This document shows, piece by piece, positions 35,570 to 44,518 of a DNA stretch of 64,000 nucleotides. The stretch comes from Castellaniella sp. MT123 (GTDB taxonomy: Bacteria > Pseudomonadota > Gammaproteobacteria > Burkholderiales > Burkholderiaceae_B): assembly GCF_039614765.1 (NCBI RefSeq), contig NZ_CP154879.1, positions 1,612,001 to 1,676,000 of the forward strand, written 5' to 3'. Position 1 is the stretch's first letter. The number at the start of each line of letters is the position of its first letter. The translations under genes were made by a program, and so were the position numbers. The notes beneath the pieces were generated by a model. That model saw only the letters and a list, made by a program, of their open reading frames with translations, was not told the origin of the DNA and made no database searches.

Positions 35570-35766
35570 AATGAAGCCCGAATCGATACCCGACCATGTT
35601 ACCAAGCCATCGAACACAGGCGCCCGCACCGTGTCCCACCCGCTGGGTCTCCGGCGGACCGCCCGCATGAACCCCGGATGAACACCCACTTCACAAACGG
35701 TTCACGCAGCCCGGAACATACTGCCCTCCATCGCCGATCGAGATCGACCCGGCAGGGAGAAGCACA

Positions 35767-36622
35767 ATGAAGATCCGCCATATCCTGATCACCTTCCTGG
35801 GCATCCTGACCCTGGCCTGGGCCTGGGACGTCTTCGTCCTGAATCCCATGCCCGGCGATGCCATCTGGGTCGCCCGCAAACAGGGCATCTACCTGACCGG
35901 CGTCTGGGCCATGGGCCTGATGTCCCTGACCATGATCCTGGCCACCCGCCCGGTCTGGCTGGAACCCGTCCTGGGCGGCATGGACCGCATCTACCACCTG
36001 CACAAGTGGGCCGGCATCCTGGCGGTCAGCGCGGGAATCACGCACTGGCTGCTGGAACTCGGCGGCGACACCCTGCGCAGCCTGATCGGCCGCGCCGTCA
36101 ACAAGCCTCCCCGTGTGGCCGTGCTGGACATCCTGCAATCCAGCCGCGGACTGGCCGAAGACGTCGGCGAGTGGGCGATCTACGCGCTCATCGCCACTCT
36201 GCTCATCACCCTGTGGAAGGCCTTCCCCTATAAATCCTGGCGGATCCTGCACCGCGTCATGCCTGTCCTGTATCTGGCCCTGGTGTTCCACAGCGTCGCA
36301 CTGACCCCGGCGGCCTGGCCCTGGTGCTGTCGGCTATCGGGGTCTGGCAGGCGATCCGGGTGCCGCCCGTGACCCCTTCATCGCCCGGCTGCGCACCCTG
36401 TGCGCCCCGCTGCCGGGCATCACCCTGCACGTGCACGACGCCAGCGCCGGGCAACGCCTGGACGCCGAGATCCTGCGACGGGAAAGCGGGGTTCAGGTCG
36501 GGGAAGCCATGGACGTCTGGTTCTGCGGCCCGGCCGGCCTGGCCCGGCAGCTGGAATCGGGCCTGCAGTCCCTGGGACTGAAGGACGTGCCAGTGCATCG
36601 GGAAGCGTTCGAAATGCGATAA
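35767..36622 (+). pseudogene. Ferric reductase-like flavohaem protein gene, centre lost and replaced by 65 bp of the neighbouring gene
   Basis: The first 180 codons encode a ferric-reductase-like membrane domain (MKIRHILITFLGILTLAWAW, haem-ligand context IYHLHKWAGILAVSAGITHW and LHRVMPVLYLALVFHSVALT). The last 83 codons, in a different frame from 36371 on, encode the C-terminus of the NAD-binding domain (MDVWFCGPAGLARQLESGLQ). The FAD-binding FR domain and most of the NAD domain, some 180-200 residues, are missing. In their place is a 65-bp inverted copy of the adjacent metallophosphoesterase gene, which also shifts the frame to a TGA at 36370. The product would be a membrane stub without redox domains. 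A sequencing or assembly error is the main alternative. Confidence 0.88.
36308..36372 (+). repeat. 65-bp inverted repeat, inserted copy in the ferric-reductase pseudogene
   Basis: Exact reverse-complement copy of 35167-35231, sitting precisely where the ferric-reductase coding sequence loses its central domains. It joins codons for the membrane domain to codons for the extreme C-terminus. Confidence 0.93.
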
Positions 36623-36639
36623 AAAATTTATCGTATAAT
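36617..36639 (+). promoter_or_regulatory. tRNA-Cys promoter -10 element with an upstream palindrome
   Basis: TATAAT at 36634-36639 is a perfect -10 box about 40 bases before tRNA-Cys. Directly before it, filling the usual spacer, is the palindrome CGATAAA-AAA-TTTATCG (36617-36633). No good -35 hexamer is visible at 17 bases. The palindrome overlaps the stop codon of the ferric-reductase pseudogene. Confidence 0.6.
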
Positions 36640-36678
36640 GCTGGACTTGGCCGGGTGATTCCGGCCATTGACATCACA

Positions 36679-36752
36679 GGCGCAATGACAGAGTGGTTAT
36701 GTAGCGGACTGCAAATCCGTCAACGTCGGTTCGATTCCGGCTTGCGCCTCCA
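36679..36752 (+). tRNA. cysT: tRNA-Cys (anticodon GCA)
   Basis: A 74-base cloverleaf with encoded CCA. The acceptor stem is GGCGCAA/TTGCGCC, the D-arm region is GACAGAGTGGTTATGTAGC, the anticodon arm contains GACTGCAAATC with GCA, and the T-arm contains GGTTCGATTCC. It decodes UGC/UGU. Confidence 0.97.
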
Positions 36753-36762
36753 GATTGGAAAA

Positions 36763-36777
36763 GGGCCTCAGAGGCCC
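36763..36777 (+). terminator. Short GC hairpin between tRNA-Cys and alkB
   Basis: GGGCCTC-A-GAGGCCC is a perfect seven-base inverted repeat ending two bases before the predicted alkB ATG. It could end the tRNA-Cys transcript, though it has no T tract, and it would occupy the place of an alkB ribosome-binding site. Confidence 0.4.
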
Positions 36778-36779
36778 CG

Positions 36780-37430
36780 ATGACCACGCTCGATCTGTTT
36801 GACGATGCGATGCCTGGCGAACGCCAGCGCATGGGCACGAATGCCCTCGTACTGCGCGGTTTTGCACTGCCCTGCGTGGATGCGCTGCTGTGTGCCATCG
36901 ACGACATCGATACGCGTTCCCCTTTTCGCCATATGCTCACGCCAGGGGGCCTGACCATGTCGGTGGCCCTGACCAATTGTGGCACGCTCGGCTGGACGAG
37001 CGACCGGCACGGCTACCGCTACAGCCGGGTCGACCCCGGACACGGCCAGCCCTGGCCAGCCATGCCTGCCGTGTTCAGCCAACTGGCGCGCGAGGCAGCC
37101 GCAGCCGCCGGGTTCTCAGGTTTCGAACCGGATGCCTGCCTGATCAACCGCTATCTAACCGGCTCACGGCTGTCGCTGCACCAGGACAAGAACGAACGCG
37201 ACTTCAGTGCGCCGGTCGTTTCCGTCTCGCTGGGCATGAGCGCCGTGTTTCTCTTTGGCGGACTGGCGCGCACGGACAAGGCCTTCCGGGTGCCGCTGCA
37301 TCATGGGGACGTCGCCGTCTGGGGCGGCAAAGACCGCTTGCGATACCACGGCATCCTGCCGCTGGCAGGCCCGCCGCATGAACGGCTGGGCAGCCGGCGC
37401 ATCAACGTCACGTTTCGCAAGGCCGGATAA
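36780..37430 (+). CDS. alkB: AlkB-type 2-oxoglutarate/Fe(II)-dependent DNA dealkylase
   Basis: Repairs 1-methyladenine and 3-methylcytosine by oxidative demethylation. It has 216 residues, equal to E. coli AlkB. The substrate and fold region TMSVALTNCGTLGWTSD, the iron ligands in SLHQDKNERD (H-x-D) and RYHGILPL (distal His), and the 2-oxoglutarate-binding RRINVTFR are all present. The start is uncertain: the ATG at 36780 follows a hairpin with no ribosome-binding site, and ATG codons at 36810 or 36831 are possible. It may be translated from a leaderless or alternative start. Confidence 0.92.
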   Translation: MTTLDLFDDAMPGERQRMGTNALVLRGFALPCVDALLCAIDDIDTRSPFRHMLTPGGLTMSVALTNCGTLGWTSDRHGYRYSRVDPGHGQPWPAMPAVFSQLAREAAAAAGFSGFEPDACLINRYLTGSRLSLHQDKNERDFSAPVVSVSLGMSAVFLFGGLARTDKAFRVPLHHGDVAVWGGKDRLRYHGILPLAGPPHERLGSRRINVTFRKAG

Positions 37431-37445
37431 CCACGCCGGCCAATG

Positions 37446-38915
37446 TCAGGCCGGCATCGCCGCCAGCGTCTGCGCCACCGACGCCGTCAATCGCTTGGCG
37501 TAAGCAATGTGCAGGAATTCGTTGGGACCATGGGCATTGGATTGGGGCCCCAGCACCCCGCACACCATGAACTGCGCATCGGGAAACCCCTGCAGCAGCA
37601 GATTCATCAGCGGGATGGTGCCCCCTTGCCCGATATAGCCGCAGGCTGCGCCGAAATACTGCCGCGATGCGGCGTCCAGGGCTGCCAGCAGCCAAGGAGC
37701 GGATCGGGGCGCGTTCCAGCCGCTGGCTACCCCGGGATCCGGCTGGAACAGCACGCGGGCCTGATAAGGAGCGTCCTGTTCCAGCAGCGATTTCAGCGCC
37801 TGAGCCGCCGTCGCGCCGTCCACCAGAGGCGGAAGCCGCAGAGACAGCTTGAAGGCTGTGCGTGGCCGCAGGACGTTGCCGGCGCTGGCCAGGGGCGGCA
37901 ACCCCTCGGCCCCGGTGACTGACAAGGCCGGCCGCCAGGTACGGTTCAGCAAGACCTGCTGAGGATCGCGCACCATCGGCAGGACGAAGCCGCCATCCTG
38001 ACCGCAGGCCCAGGGAAAACGCTTCCAGACTTCGTCGCCCAGGGCGTGTGCTGCTTCGCGTACCTGCTCGAGGCGCTCCGCCGGCACGTCGCAATGAAAG
38101 ATGTCCGGCAGCACGCGCCCCGAGCCGCTGTCCTCCAGACGGTCCAGCAGATGACGCAGAATCCGGAAACTGGACGGCACCACGCCGCTGGAGTCCCCGG
38201 AATGCACGCCCTCGTCCAGAACCTGGACTTCCAACGTGCCCGTGACCAGCCCGCGCAGCGAATTCGTCATCCAGAGCTGATCGTAATTGCCCGCCCCCGA
38301 ATCCAGACACACCACCAGCGCCACGCGCCCCAGGCGATCCCGCAAGGCATCGACATAGGGCAGCAGGTCATAGCTGCCGGATTCTTCGCAGGTCTCGATC
38401 AGCCCCACGCAGCGCGGGCGCGGCACGCCCTGGCGGTCCAGCGCCTCGATGGCCGTCAGGGACGCATACACGGCATAGCCGTCATCGGCGCCCCCTCGGC
38501 CATAGAGCTTGCCATCCTGGATCACCGGTTGCCAGGGACCAAGGCCCGCGCGCCAGCCGGAAAACTCGGGCTGCTTGTCCAGATGGCCGTACATCAGCAC
38601 GGCATCGCCGCCATCGGCCCGGGTGGCCGGCGCCTCGAAAAACAGCACCGGTGTGCGGCCCGGCAGGCGCAGGATCTCGACCTTCAGTCCAGCCACCGGG
38701 CGGGATTCCAGCCACTGCGCCGCATCGCGCACCACCTGATCGATATGGCCGTGTTGCACCCAGTCGGAATCGAACGCCGGACTTTTAGCCGGGATCGCGA
38801 TGTATCGTTCCAGGGCGGGGATGATTTCCCGGTCCCACTGATCCTCGACGAAACCCCACAAGGCATGGGGATCAGGACTGACGGACGGGGTTTCATCGGT
38901 CAACGGCACATTCAC
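37446..38915 (-). CDS. M20-family dipeptidase/peptidase
   Basis: Zinc peptidase of 489 residues related to carnosinase-type dipeptidases. Metal-site segments are VLMYGHLDKQPE (His, with Asp after it), GRGGADDGYAVYAS, LIETCEESGS (Glu-Glu) and, near the end, GVLGPQSNAHGPNEFLHI with the last His. A lid domain lies between. The GTG at 38915 has GAGGAG five bases upstream, and upstream codons do not resemble the family. It converges on alkB. Substrate specificity is unknown. Confidence 0.92.
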   Translation of the reverse strand: MNVPLTDETPSVSPDPHALWGFVEDQWDREIIPALERYIAIPAKSPAFDSDWVQHGHIDQVVRDAAQWLESRPVAGLKVEILRLPGRTPVLFFEAPATRADGGDAVLMYGHLDKQPEFSGWRAGLGPWQPVIQDGKLYGRGGADDGYAVYASLTAIEALDRQGVPRPRCVGLIETCEESGSYDLLPYVDALRDRLGRVALVVCLDSGAGNYDQLWMTNSLRGLVTGTLEVQVLDEGVHSGDSSGVVPSSFRILRHLLDRLEDSGSGRVLPDIFHCDVPAERLEQVREAAHALGDEVWKRFPWACGQDGGFVLPMVRDPQQVLLNRTWRPALSVTGAEGLPPLASAGNVLRPRTAFKLSLRLPPLVDGATAAQALKSLLEQDAPYQARVLFQPDPGVASGWNAPRSAPWLLAALDAASRQYFGAACGYIGQGGTIPLMNLLLQGFPDAQFMVCGVLGPQSNAHGPNEFLHIAYAKRLTASVAQTLAAMPA

Positions 38916-39020
38916 GGCAACTCCTCGATCGGTTTCACGAGTCGATTCTACTGCTGGGGATGCGGCCCGACCGTTTTCATGCCATCCTTGCGGAACAACC
39001 CCTTGACCGGAGGACATCCC

Positions 39021-39248
39021 ATGGCAGACACCTGGCTCACCACACTCATCACCGCGACGCCTCAGGAAGGCTTCGAGCTGGCCATCAAGCTGGCCCGCAT
39101 GGGCGTCAAATACACGCAACCCTCCGCCGAGGTTCGCGACAAGCTGCGGCCCATCTACGGCGAGGATGCCAACGCGCTGATCGCCTCGTCCCAGGTGGTC
39201 GCGACCAATTTCCAGACCATCGCTGCCGCCAACAGCTACTGGAAGTAA
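39021..39248 (+). CDS. Small conserved protein of unknown function
   Basis: A 75-residue protein with an excellent ribosome-binding site (CCGGAGG) seven bases before the ATG. It starts MADTWLTTLITATPQEGFEL and is mostly helical and soluble, with no membrane span or known motif that I recognise. Its TAA overlaps the ATG of the next gene, so the two are coupled. Good translation signals and the coupling make it a real gene, but no function can be given. Confidence 0.75.
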   Translation: MADTWLTTLITATPQEGFELAIKLARMGVKYTQPSAEVRDKLRPIYGEDANALIASSQVVATNFQTIAAANSYWK

Positions 39249-39853
39249 TGGACGATCAGGTTCTGGCGGCCATGGCCCGCTGGCCCAACGTGCCGGCGGT
39301 GCATGGCTGGCTGTCGCTGTCGGCGCGCGGGCAATGGCGCCTGCATCCCCACGGGCAAGGCTGGGGGGCCGCCCCCGAGGAGCCCGGCGAAGCCATCACC
39401 AACCCACAAATTCTGGCTTTCATCGGCCGCAATTATCTGCCCGACGGCGACGGTCGCTGGTTCTTCCAGAACGGCCCGCAGCGTGTCTACGTGCGCCTGG
39501 ATGGCGCCCCGTGGATCCTGCGTACTGAACCGGATACCGACGGGCGGTCGCACCTGCTGACCCACACCGATCAACCCTACGGTCCGGTCACGCACTGGTG
39601 GCTGGATGCGGAAGGCCGCCTGTATACCCAATCCGCTTGCGGCGCCGGCCTAGTGACGGACCGGGATCTGGCCCAGATGGTCGACATGCTGCGCACGCCG
39701 GACGGTCAACCGCTGAGCGCCTGGCTCGAGCAGGCCGATCTGGCGAAAGCCGGCACCATCACGCATCTGACCGGCGGCACCACCAGAGCCCCCTTCAGCC
39801 TGCTGGGCACCGATGCGGTTGAAGCCACACTCGGATTCATCCGCAGGCCGTGA
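39248..39853 (+). CDS. Conserved protein of unknown function, DUF2946-like
   Basis: A 201-residue soluble protein starting MDDQVLAAMARWPNVPAVHG and containing GRNYLPDGDGRWFFQNGPQR and YVRLDGAPWILRTEPDTDGR. The W-F-F-Q-N-G-P-Q-R-V-Y-V segment is characteristic of a small Burkholderiales family annotated only as a domain of unknown function; the exact DUF number is from memory and may be wrong. It is translationally coupled to the 75-residue gene before it and converges on aspA. Confidence 0.8.
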   Translation: MDDQVLAAMARWPNVPAVHGWLSLSARGQWRLHPHGQGWGAAPEEPGEAITNPQILAFIGRNYLPDGDGRWFFQNGPQRVYVRLDGAPWILRTEPDTDGRSHLLTHTDQPYGPVTHWWLDAEGRLYTQSACGAGLVTDRDLAQMVDMLRTPDGQPLSAWLEQADLAKAGTITHLTGGTTRAPFSLLGTDAVEATLGFIRRP

Positions 39854-39871
39854 ACGGCCCCAAACAGTACC

Positions 39872-41287
39872 CTACTGAAATCGAACCGAATACGTAAGTG
39901 TCCGCAGATCCAGTGCCCGCTCGATCGTCTCATGGGACAAGTCCGGCTGCTGTGCGAGCACCTCCTTCAAGGTCTTACCCGAAACCAGCGCCTCCTTGGC
40001 GAGTACGGCAGCGCGTCCATACCCGATGACCGGGGTCAACGCCGTTGCCCCCGCCATGCTAGATTCCAAATGCCCCTTGCAGACCTGAATATTGGCGGAG
40101 ATGCCGGAAACGCACTTGGAGCTGAGCGTGGAAATCGCACTCGTGAGTAATCGCATCGACTGGAGAATATTGAACACGATGACAGGTTCCATTGCATTGA
40201 GCTGCAACTGCCCACTCTCCGCCGCAAGGGTCACGGTAAGATCATTGCCGATCACCTGGAATGCCACCTGATTCACCACCTCGGGGATCACAGGATTGAC
40301 CTTACCCGGCATGATCGACGAGCCGGCCTGCATCGGCGGCAGATCAATCTCACCTAATCCGCCCCTCGGACCGCTGGACAGCAGCCGCAAGTCATTGCAG
40401 ATCTTGGATAGCCTCACGGCAAACCGCTTCAACGCGCCGGATACCGTGACGAATGCGTCCGTATCCCAGCATGCCTCAACAAGATTATCGGCCGGTACGA
40501 AAGATATCCCGGTCACCTTGCGCAGTTCTTCAATAACCGCCTCTTGATAGTCTCTTGTGGCATTGATACCCGTCCCGATCGCGGTGCCGCCCAAGCAGAC
40601 CTTGAAACAGGCGGACGCGACATCGCCTAGAGACAAGACGCTTTCCCGGATAGCCACCGAAAAAGCCATGAATTCCTGGCCCAGTGTCATCGGCACAGCA
40701 TCCTGCAGCTGCGTTCGACCCAGCTTGATCACGTCGGCAAACCGCTCCGACCTTTCTTCAAACGCATCGGCGAGTTCCGCCATCGCGCGCGTGAGTTGCG
40801 GTACAGTCAACAAAATTGCCAGGCGTATCGCGGTCGGATACACATCATTGGTCGACTGCGACAGGTTGACATCGTTGTTCGGATGAAGCCGGTCATACTG
40901 TCCACGGGGTAGCCCCATGATCTCCAGACCGCGGTTCGCAATCACCTCATTGATGTTCATATTGGCCGAAGTGCCCGCGCCGCCCTGATAGACATCGATC
41001 GGAAATTCGCTCAGATGCTGGCCCGACAGGATCTCCCAGCACACCTTGTCGATGGCCGCAGCCTTGTTCTGATCCAGAATGCCCAGACGGGCATTCGCAC
41101 GAGCGGCTGCCAGTTTCACATAGGCCAGGGCCTGAAGGAAGGCTGGAAACTGATTGATCTGGACATCGGATATCTGGAAATTCAAGACTGCTCGGGTCGT
41201 CTCGGCCCCATAGTATGCGCCCGCCGGAATGGCGACCACCCCCATCGAACTATCCTCGAGACGATCCTCCGCGGAAGGATTCTGCAT
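39872..41287 (-). CDS. aspA: Aspartate ammonia-lyase (aspartase)
   Basis: Converts L-aspartate to fumarate and ammonia; cytoplasmic homotetramer of the fumarase/aspartase superfamily. It has 471 residues, the normal size. Superfamily regions are visible: region 1 GGAGTSANMNINEVIANRG, region 2 KLGRTQLQDAVPMTLGQEF, and the mobile loop signature AGSSIMPGKVNPV. NNDVNLSQSTNDVYPTAIR is typical of aspartase. The ATG at 41287 is favoured because AGGA is five bases upstream; 41320 is possible. It is the last gene of an operon with an amino-acid ABC transporter and receives aspartate from asparaginase. Confidence 0.94.
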   Translation of the reverse strand: MQNPSAEDRLEDSSMGVVAIPAGAYYGAETTRAVLNFQISDVQINQFPAFLQALAYVKLAAARANARLGILDQNKAAAIDKVCWEILSGQHLSEFPIDVYQGGAGTSANMNINEVIANRGLEIMGLPRGQYDRLHPNNDVNLSQSTNDVYPTAIRLAILLTVPQLTRAMAELADAFEERSERFADVIKLGRTQLQDAVPMTLGQEFMAFSVAIRESVLSLGDVASACFKVCLGGTAIGTGINATRDYQEAVIEELRKVTGISFVPADNLVEACWDTDAFVTVSGALKRFAVRLSKICNDLRLLSSGPRGGLGEIDLPPMQAGSSIMPGKVNPVIPEVVNQVAFQVIGNDLTVTLAAESGQLQLNAMEPVIVFNILQSMRLLTSAISTLSSKCVSGISANIQVCKGHLESSMAGATALTPVIGYGRAAVLAKEALVSGKTLKEVLAQQPDLSHETIERALDLRTLTYSVRFQ

Positions 41288-41328
41288 GACGTTCCTGGTG
41301 GATACTGGTTCTGAGGCCATCGCTGGTC

Positions 41329-42057
41329 TCAATGATTGAGGATCTTGGACAGGAAGCATTTCGCGCGTTCGGAGGAGTTTCCCGAAAAAAAATCTGTGGA
41401 TGGTGTGTCGTCGATGATTTCACCGCTTTCCATGAAGATCACACGATCGGATACCTTCCTCGCAAACCCCATTTCGTGGGTGACGACCATCATCGTCATA
41501 CCCTCTTGCGCCAGCTCCGTCATGACTTCCAGCACCTCGCTGATCATTTCCGGATCGAGAGCCGATGTCGGTTCATCAAACAACATGATGTGCGGGTCCA
41601 TGCACAAGGACCGCGCAATCGCTACCCGCTGCTTTTGCCCGCCGGACAATTCCGACGGGTATTTGTCGGCGTGATCCGACAGGCCCACACGCTTGAGCAA
41701 CGCATAACCTTTGTCTTCTGCTTCCCGCTTCGATCGCCTCAATACCTTGGTTTGAGCAATCGTCAGATTCCTGATGATGCTCAGGTGCGGGAAAAGCTCG
41801 AAATGTTGAAACACCATGCCCACGCGGGAGCGCAGCTTCGCCAGATCCGTCCTGGGATTCTTGATCGATACCCCTTCGACACGTATATCACCTTCCTGGA
41901 TCGTTTCCAGACCGTTGACTGTCTTGATGAAGGTTGACTTCCCGGATCCGGAAGGCCCGCACACCACGACAATGTCACCCTTGTTGATTTTCGCAGAACA
42001 GTTCTTGAGGGCATGGTAATCACCATACCACTTGTTGATTCCGGCAATCTCGATCAT
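41329..42057 (-). CDS. Polar amino-acid ABC transporter ATPase, GlnQ-like
   Basis: Cytoplasmic ATPase of 242 residues for a polar amino-acid importer. Walker A is [13 protein letters not shown], the Q-loop is [11 protein letters not shown], the signature is [15 protein letters not shown], Walker B is [13 protein letters not shown], and the His switch is VVTHEMGFA. The ATG at 42057 has GGAG six bases upstream; ATGs at 42069 and 42075 are alternatives. It lies in one operon with its binding protein and two permeases but, unusually, after the ureohydrolase gene. Confidence 0.94.
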   Translation of the reverse strand: MIEIAGINKWYGDYHALKNCSAKINKGDIVVVCGPSGSGKSTFIKTVNGLETIQEGDIRVEGVSIKNPRTDLAKLRSRVGMVFQHFELFPHLSIIRNLTIAQTKVLRRSKREAEDKGYALLKRVGLSDHADKYPSELSGGQKQRVAIARSLCMDPHIMLFDEPTSALDPEMISEVLEVMTELAQEGMTMMVVTHEMGFARKVSDRVIFMESGEIIDDTPSTDFFSGNSSERAKCFLSKILNH

Positions 42058-42144
42058 TGATGTCTCCATACCCATCTTCCTGAAAAGCAGATGGAAAATT
42101 GCTTCTGGCCAAAGGTCTTTCGTCAGCCGAAAGCCTTGCTCATG

Positions 42145-43107
42145 TTATTTATGATCAAAATACCCGGCTCGAATCGTCGAGCCGATCAGGTTGACGATGA
42201 ACCTGCCCGCAGTAACGCACGTCAGCTGGCAGGCCAAGTCCTTTCCCGGCTGGATTTCGACGATGTCCATCCCAACCACACGACCTTTCTTCACAAGGCC
42301 ATGAATGAGCTGACGCGCCTGAACATAGGTCACACCGCCGGGTGCGGGCCCCGCGACCGCGGGCATGATGCTCGGGTCGATACCGTCCGCGTCGATACTC
42401 AGGTAGTAGTTACCACCATCCGGGATACGATCCAGAATGGCCTTCATGCCGACCTCGTGCAGTTCGTAGGCACTCACGATCTGCGCCCCATAGGCTTTGG
42501 CCGCCTCGTACTCTTCGGTCCGTGCGCTGCCCTGTGCTCTCAGGCCAATCTGCACGATGTCCTTCACATGCGCCATCTCGGAGGCCCGGCGAATCGGGCT
42601 CGACAGACCTTCCTTGATCCCGTCGACCTCATCACGCCAATCCAGATGCGCATCGACATGCACCAGCGTAATGGGCGCCAGGCTGTCGAATGCCCGCAGG
42701 ATCGGCGTCGTGATTCCGTGGTCCCCTCCCAGGACGATTGGCAGCGCCCCGGCTTTTAGAATCTGACGCACCGCCAACTCCGCCTTGCGATAATGGTCGC
42801 CTGGCTTGCCAAGGTCGGGCAGCACGTCTCCGCAGTCGACGAACCGAATGTCTTCGCGTCCCTGAAGCAAGGGTCCGTCAATATCAAAATCGTAATGATC
42901 GGGTTCACGAACGATGCGGTCACTGATGTCACGCATCGTCTGCGGCGTATGGCTTTGATCATTAGTGAATGATCGGGGGCTGTAAGCTGCGCCAAATGGC
43001 ATACCCAGTATGGCAATGTCGGCCTCAAGGTTTTCCAGGTCGCGAGCAGGCTCGGAATACAGGAGCGTCTTGTGCGCGGCACGAGGGGGTACGGTCAGTT
43101 GTTCCAT
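42145..43107 (-). CDS. Ureohydrolase (agmatinase/guanidino-acid hydrolase family)
   Basis: Manganese enzyme of 320 residues that hydrolyses a guanidino group to urea. Metal-binding motifs are GGDHG, VHVDAHLDWR and SIDADGIDPSI, with the conserved Glu in DIVEIQPGKD. All ligands are intact. The length and order fit agmatinase or guanidinobutyrase/guanidinopropionase rather than arginase; specificity cannot be decided by eye. Because it is embedded in an amino-acid ABC operon, the transporter may import a guanidino compound or arginine derivative as well as acidic amino acids. Confidence 0.9.
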   Translation of the reverse strand: MEQLTVPPRAAHKTLLYSEPARDLENLEADIAILGMPFGAAYSPRSFTNDQSHTPQTMRDISDRIVREPDHYDFDIDGPLLQGREDIRFVDCGDVLPDLGKPGDHYRKAELAVRQILKAGALPIVLGGDHGITTPILRAFDSLAPITLVHVDAHLDWRDEVDGIKEGLSSPIRRASEMAHVKDIVQIGLRAQGSARTEEYEAAKAYGAQIVSAYELHEVGMKAILDRIPDGGNYYLSIDADGIDPSIMPAVAGPAPGGVTYVQARQLIHGLVKKGRVVGMDIVEIQPGKDLACQLTCVTAGRFIVNLIGSTIRAGYFDHK

Positions 43108-43160
43108 GGTGGTTCCTCGGGATTAATCCGTTCAATGGTCAAGTTCAGTTGATTGGGTAT

Positions 43161-43823
43161 TCATTTCATGCTCCATTTCTCGACATGGCGCTCAAGATGA
43201 TTACCGGTGACGTCGAGCACGAGACTGCAGAGCCAATACAGGAGCGCAGCCATGCCGAACACCTCGACATAAGCAAAAGTGGTGGATGACAGGAGATTGC
43301 TCTGGTAGGTCAATTCTTTCAGCGCCACCACCGAGAGAATGGATGTTTCCTTGAACATCATGATCACCAGGCTGGTGGTGGGCGGCAATAAAAATGACAG
43401 CAATTGCGGAATGACGATGTGCCACTGCACCGCCAGCGGACGCATCCCAAGCGAGACGGAAGCTTGCGTCTGTCCCTTCGGAACGCTGTGCAGGGCGGCC
43501 CGCATCACTTCACAAAAGTACCCCCCGGTATAAAACGCTACCGTGATCAGCCCAACGTGAAGATCCGACATCACGACGCCGATCTTTGGCAAGCCGAAAT
43601 AGGACAGGTACACGATAATCAGAAATGGGATGTTCCTGACGACCTCCACATACGACTTGGAAAAAAGCCTGAGAAACGAAACCCGGCTTTCAGCCGCATA
43701 GGCCAGCAGCGCGCCGATGAAAATCCCCGTGGGTATCCCGATCACGCTGACCAGGGCCGTGATTTTCAAGCCGCTGAGCAGAATCGGCAGCGATTCGCGA
43801 ATGGCATCGAGATCAACGAGCAT
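43161..43823 (-). CDS. Polar amino-acid ABC transporter permease 2
   Basis: Inner-membrane permease of the His/Glu/Gln/Arg family, 220 residues, with five predicted spans. The EAA-like loop reads ALHSVPKGQTQASVSLGM, and VRNIPFLIIVYLSYFGLP is the typical third-helix region. The ATG at 43823 is used; the longer frame upstream overlaps permease 1 extensively. The 11-base overlap with permease 1 shows coupling. Confidence 0.92.
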   Translation of the reverse strand: MLVDLDAIRESLPILLSGLKITALVSVIGIPTGIFIGALLAYAAESRVSFLRLFSKSYVEVVRNIPFLIIVYLSYFGLPKIGVVMSDLHVGLITVAFYTGGYFCEVMRAALHSVPKGQTQASVSLGMRPLAVQWHIVIPQLLSFLLPPTTSLVIMMFKETSILSVVALKELTYQSNLLSSTTFAYVEVFGMAALLYWLCSLVLDVTGNHLERHVEKWSMK

Positions 43824-44493
43824 TTGGCAACACCCTTGCAATCCGTCGCTCCACCAGACGCGAAATGGAAGATGCACAAAAGAGAATGATGAAATACACG
43901 GCAGCTGTCGCAATGAATACCTGCAAAGGAAGGTTGCTTTGCAAGTTCGCATCCCGTGCCAACGCGGACAACTCAGCCACTGAAATGATCGACAGCAAAG
44001 ACGATGCTTTCAGCAGGATCGTGAACTCGTTGGTCAGCGGTGGAAGCGACCGGTGGAAAACCTGGGGCAACAGGATGTACAGCCAGGTCACCCCTTGCTT
44101 CATCCCCAGGGCGCTGGCGGCGGCACCTTGCCCACGTGGAATCGTGGTCAGAGCTCCACGCAGGATCTCGCTGATGTAAGCCGCCGTGTTGCATGACATG
44201 GCCAAGATGCCGGCCTCAATCGGGCTGAGCTCCAGGCCCAGCACCGAAGGAATCACGTAATACGCAATCAGCAGCTGGATCAGCAAAGGAGTGCCCCGCA
44301 TGACGCTGACGTACAGCCGCGCCAGCATCCTGACGGGGGTCGCGGCCTTGACCCGCGCAAGCAGCAAGAGGGTGCCTAGGAGCAATCCGATGCAGAACGC
44401 CACGACACTCGCGAGAATCGTCGCCCCGGATGCCCGCAGGACCCCTGTGTAAAACGGATCGAGCGCCCCATGGACTGTCAGAAGGTCGATCAT
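43813..44493 (-). CDS. Polar amino-acid ABC transporter permease 1
   Basis: Inner-membrane permease of 226 residues. RGTPLLIQLLIAYYVIP is the family-typical segment after the second span, and the EAA loop is ALTTIPRGQGAAASALGMKQ. It forms a heterodimer with the permease encoded next and works with the ATPase at 41329-42057. It follows the binding-protein gene after 25 bases. Confidence 0.93.
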   Translation of the reverse strand: MIDLLTVHGALDPFYTGVLRASGATILASVVAFCIGLLLGTLLLLARVKAATPVRMLARLYVSVMRGTPLLIQLLIAYYVIPSVLGLELSPIEAGILAMSCNTAAYISEILRGALTTIPRGQGAAASALGMKQGVTWLYILLPQVFHRSLPPLTNEFTILLKASSLLSIISVAELSALARDANLQSNLPLQVFIATAAVYFIILFCASSISRLVERRIARVLPNAR

Positions 44494-44518
44494 CGAACGA
44501 CTCCTTCAGAAGAAAGGG

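Noticed and set aside
38046-39248. A 400-codon plus-strand frame over the M20 peptidase
   Set aside because: It is antisense to the intact peptidase gene. Only its last 75 codons, from 39021 with a strong ribosome-binding site, are a real gene.
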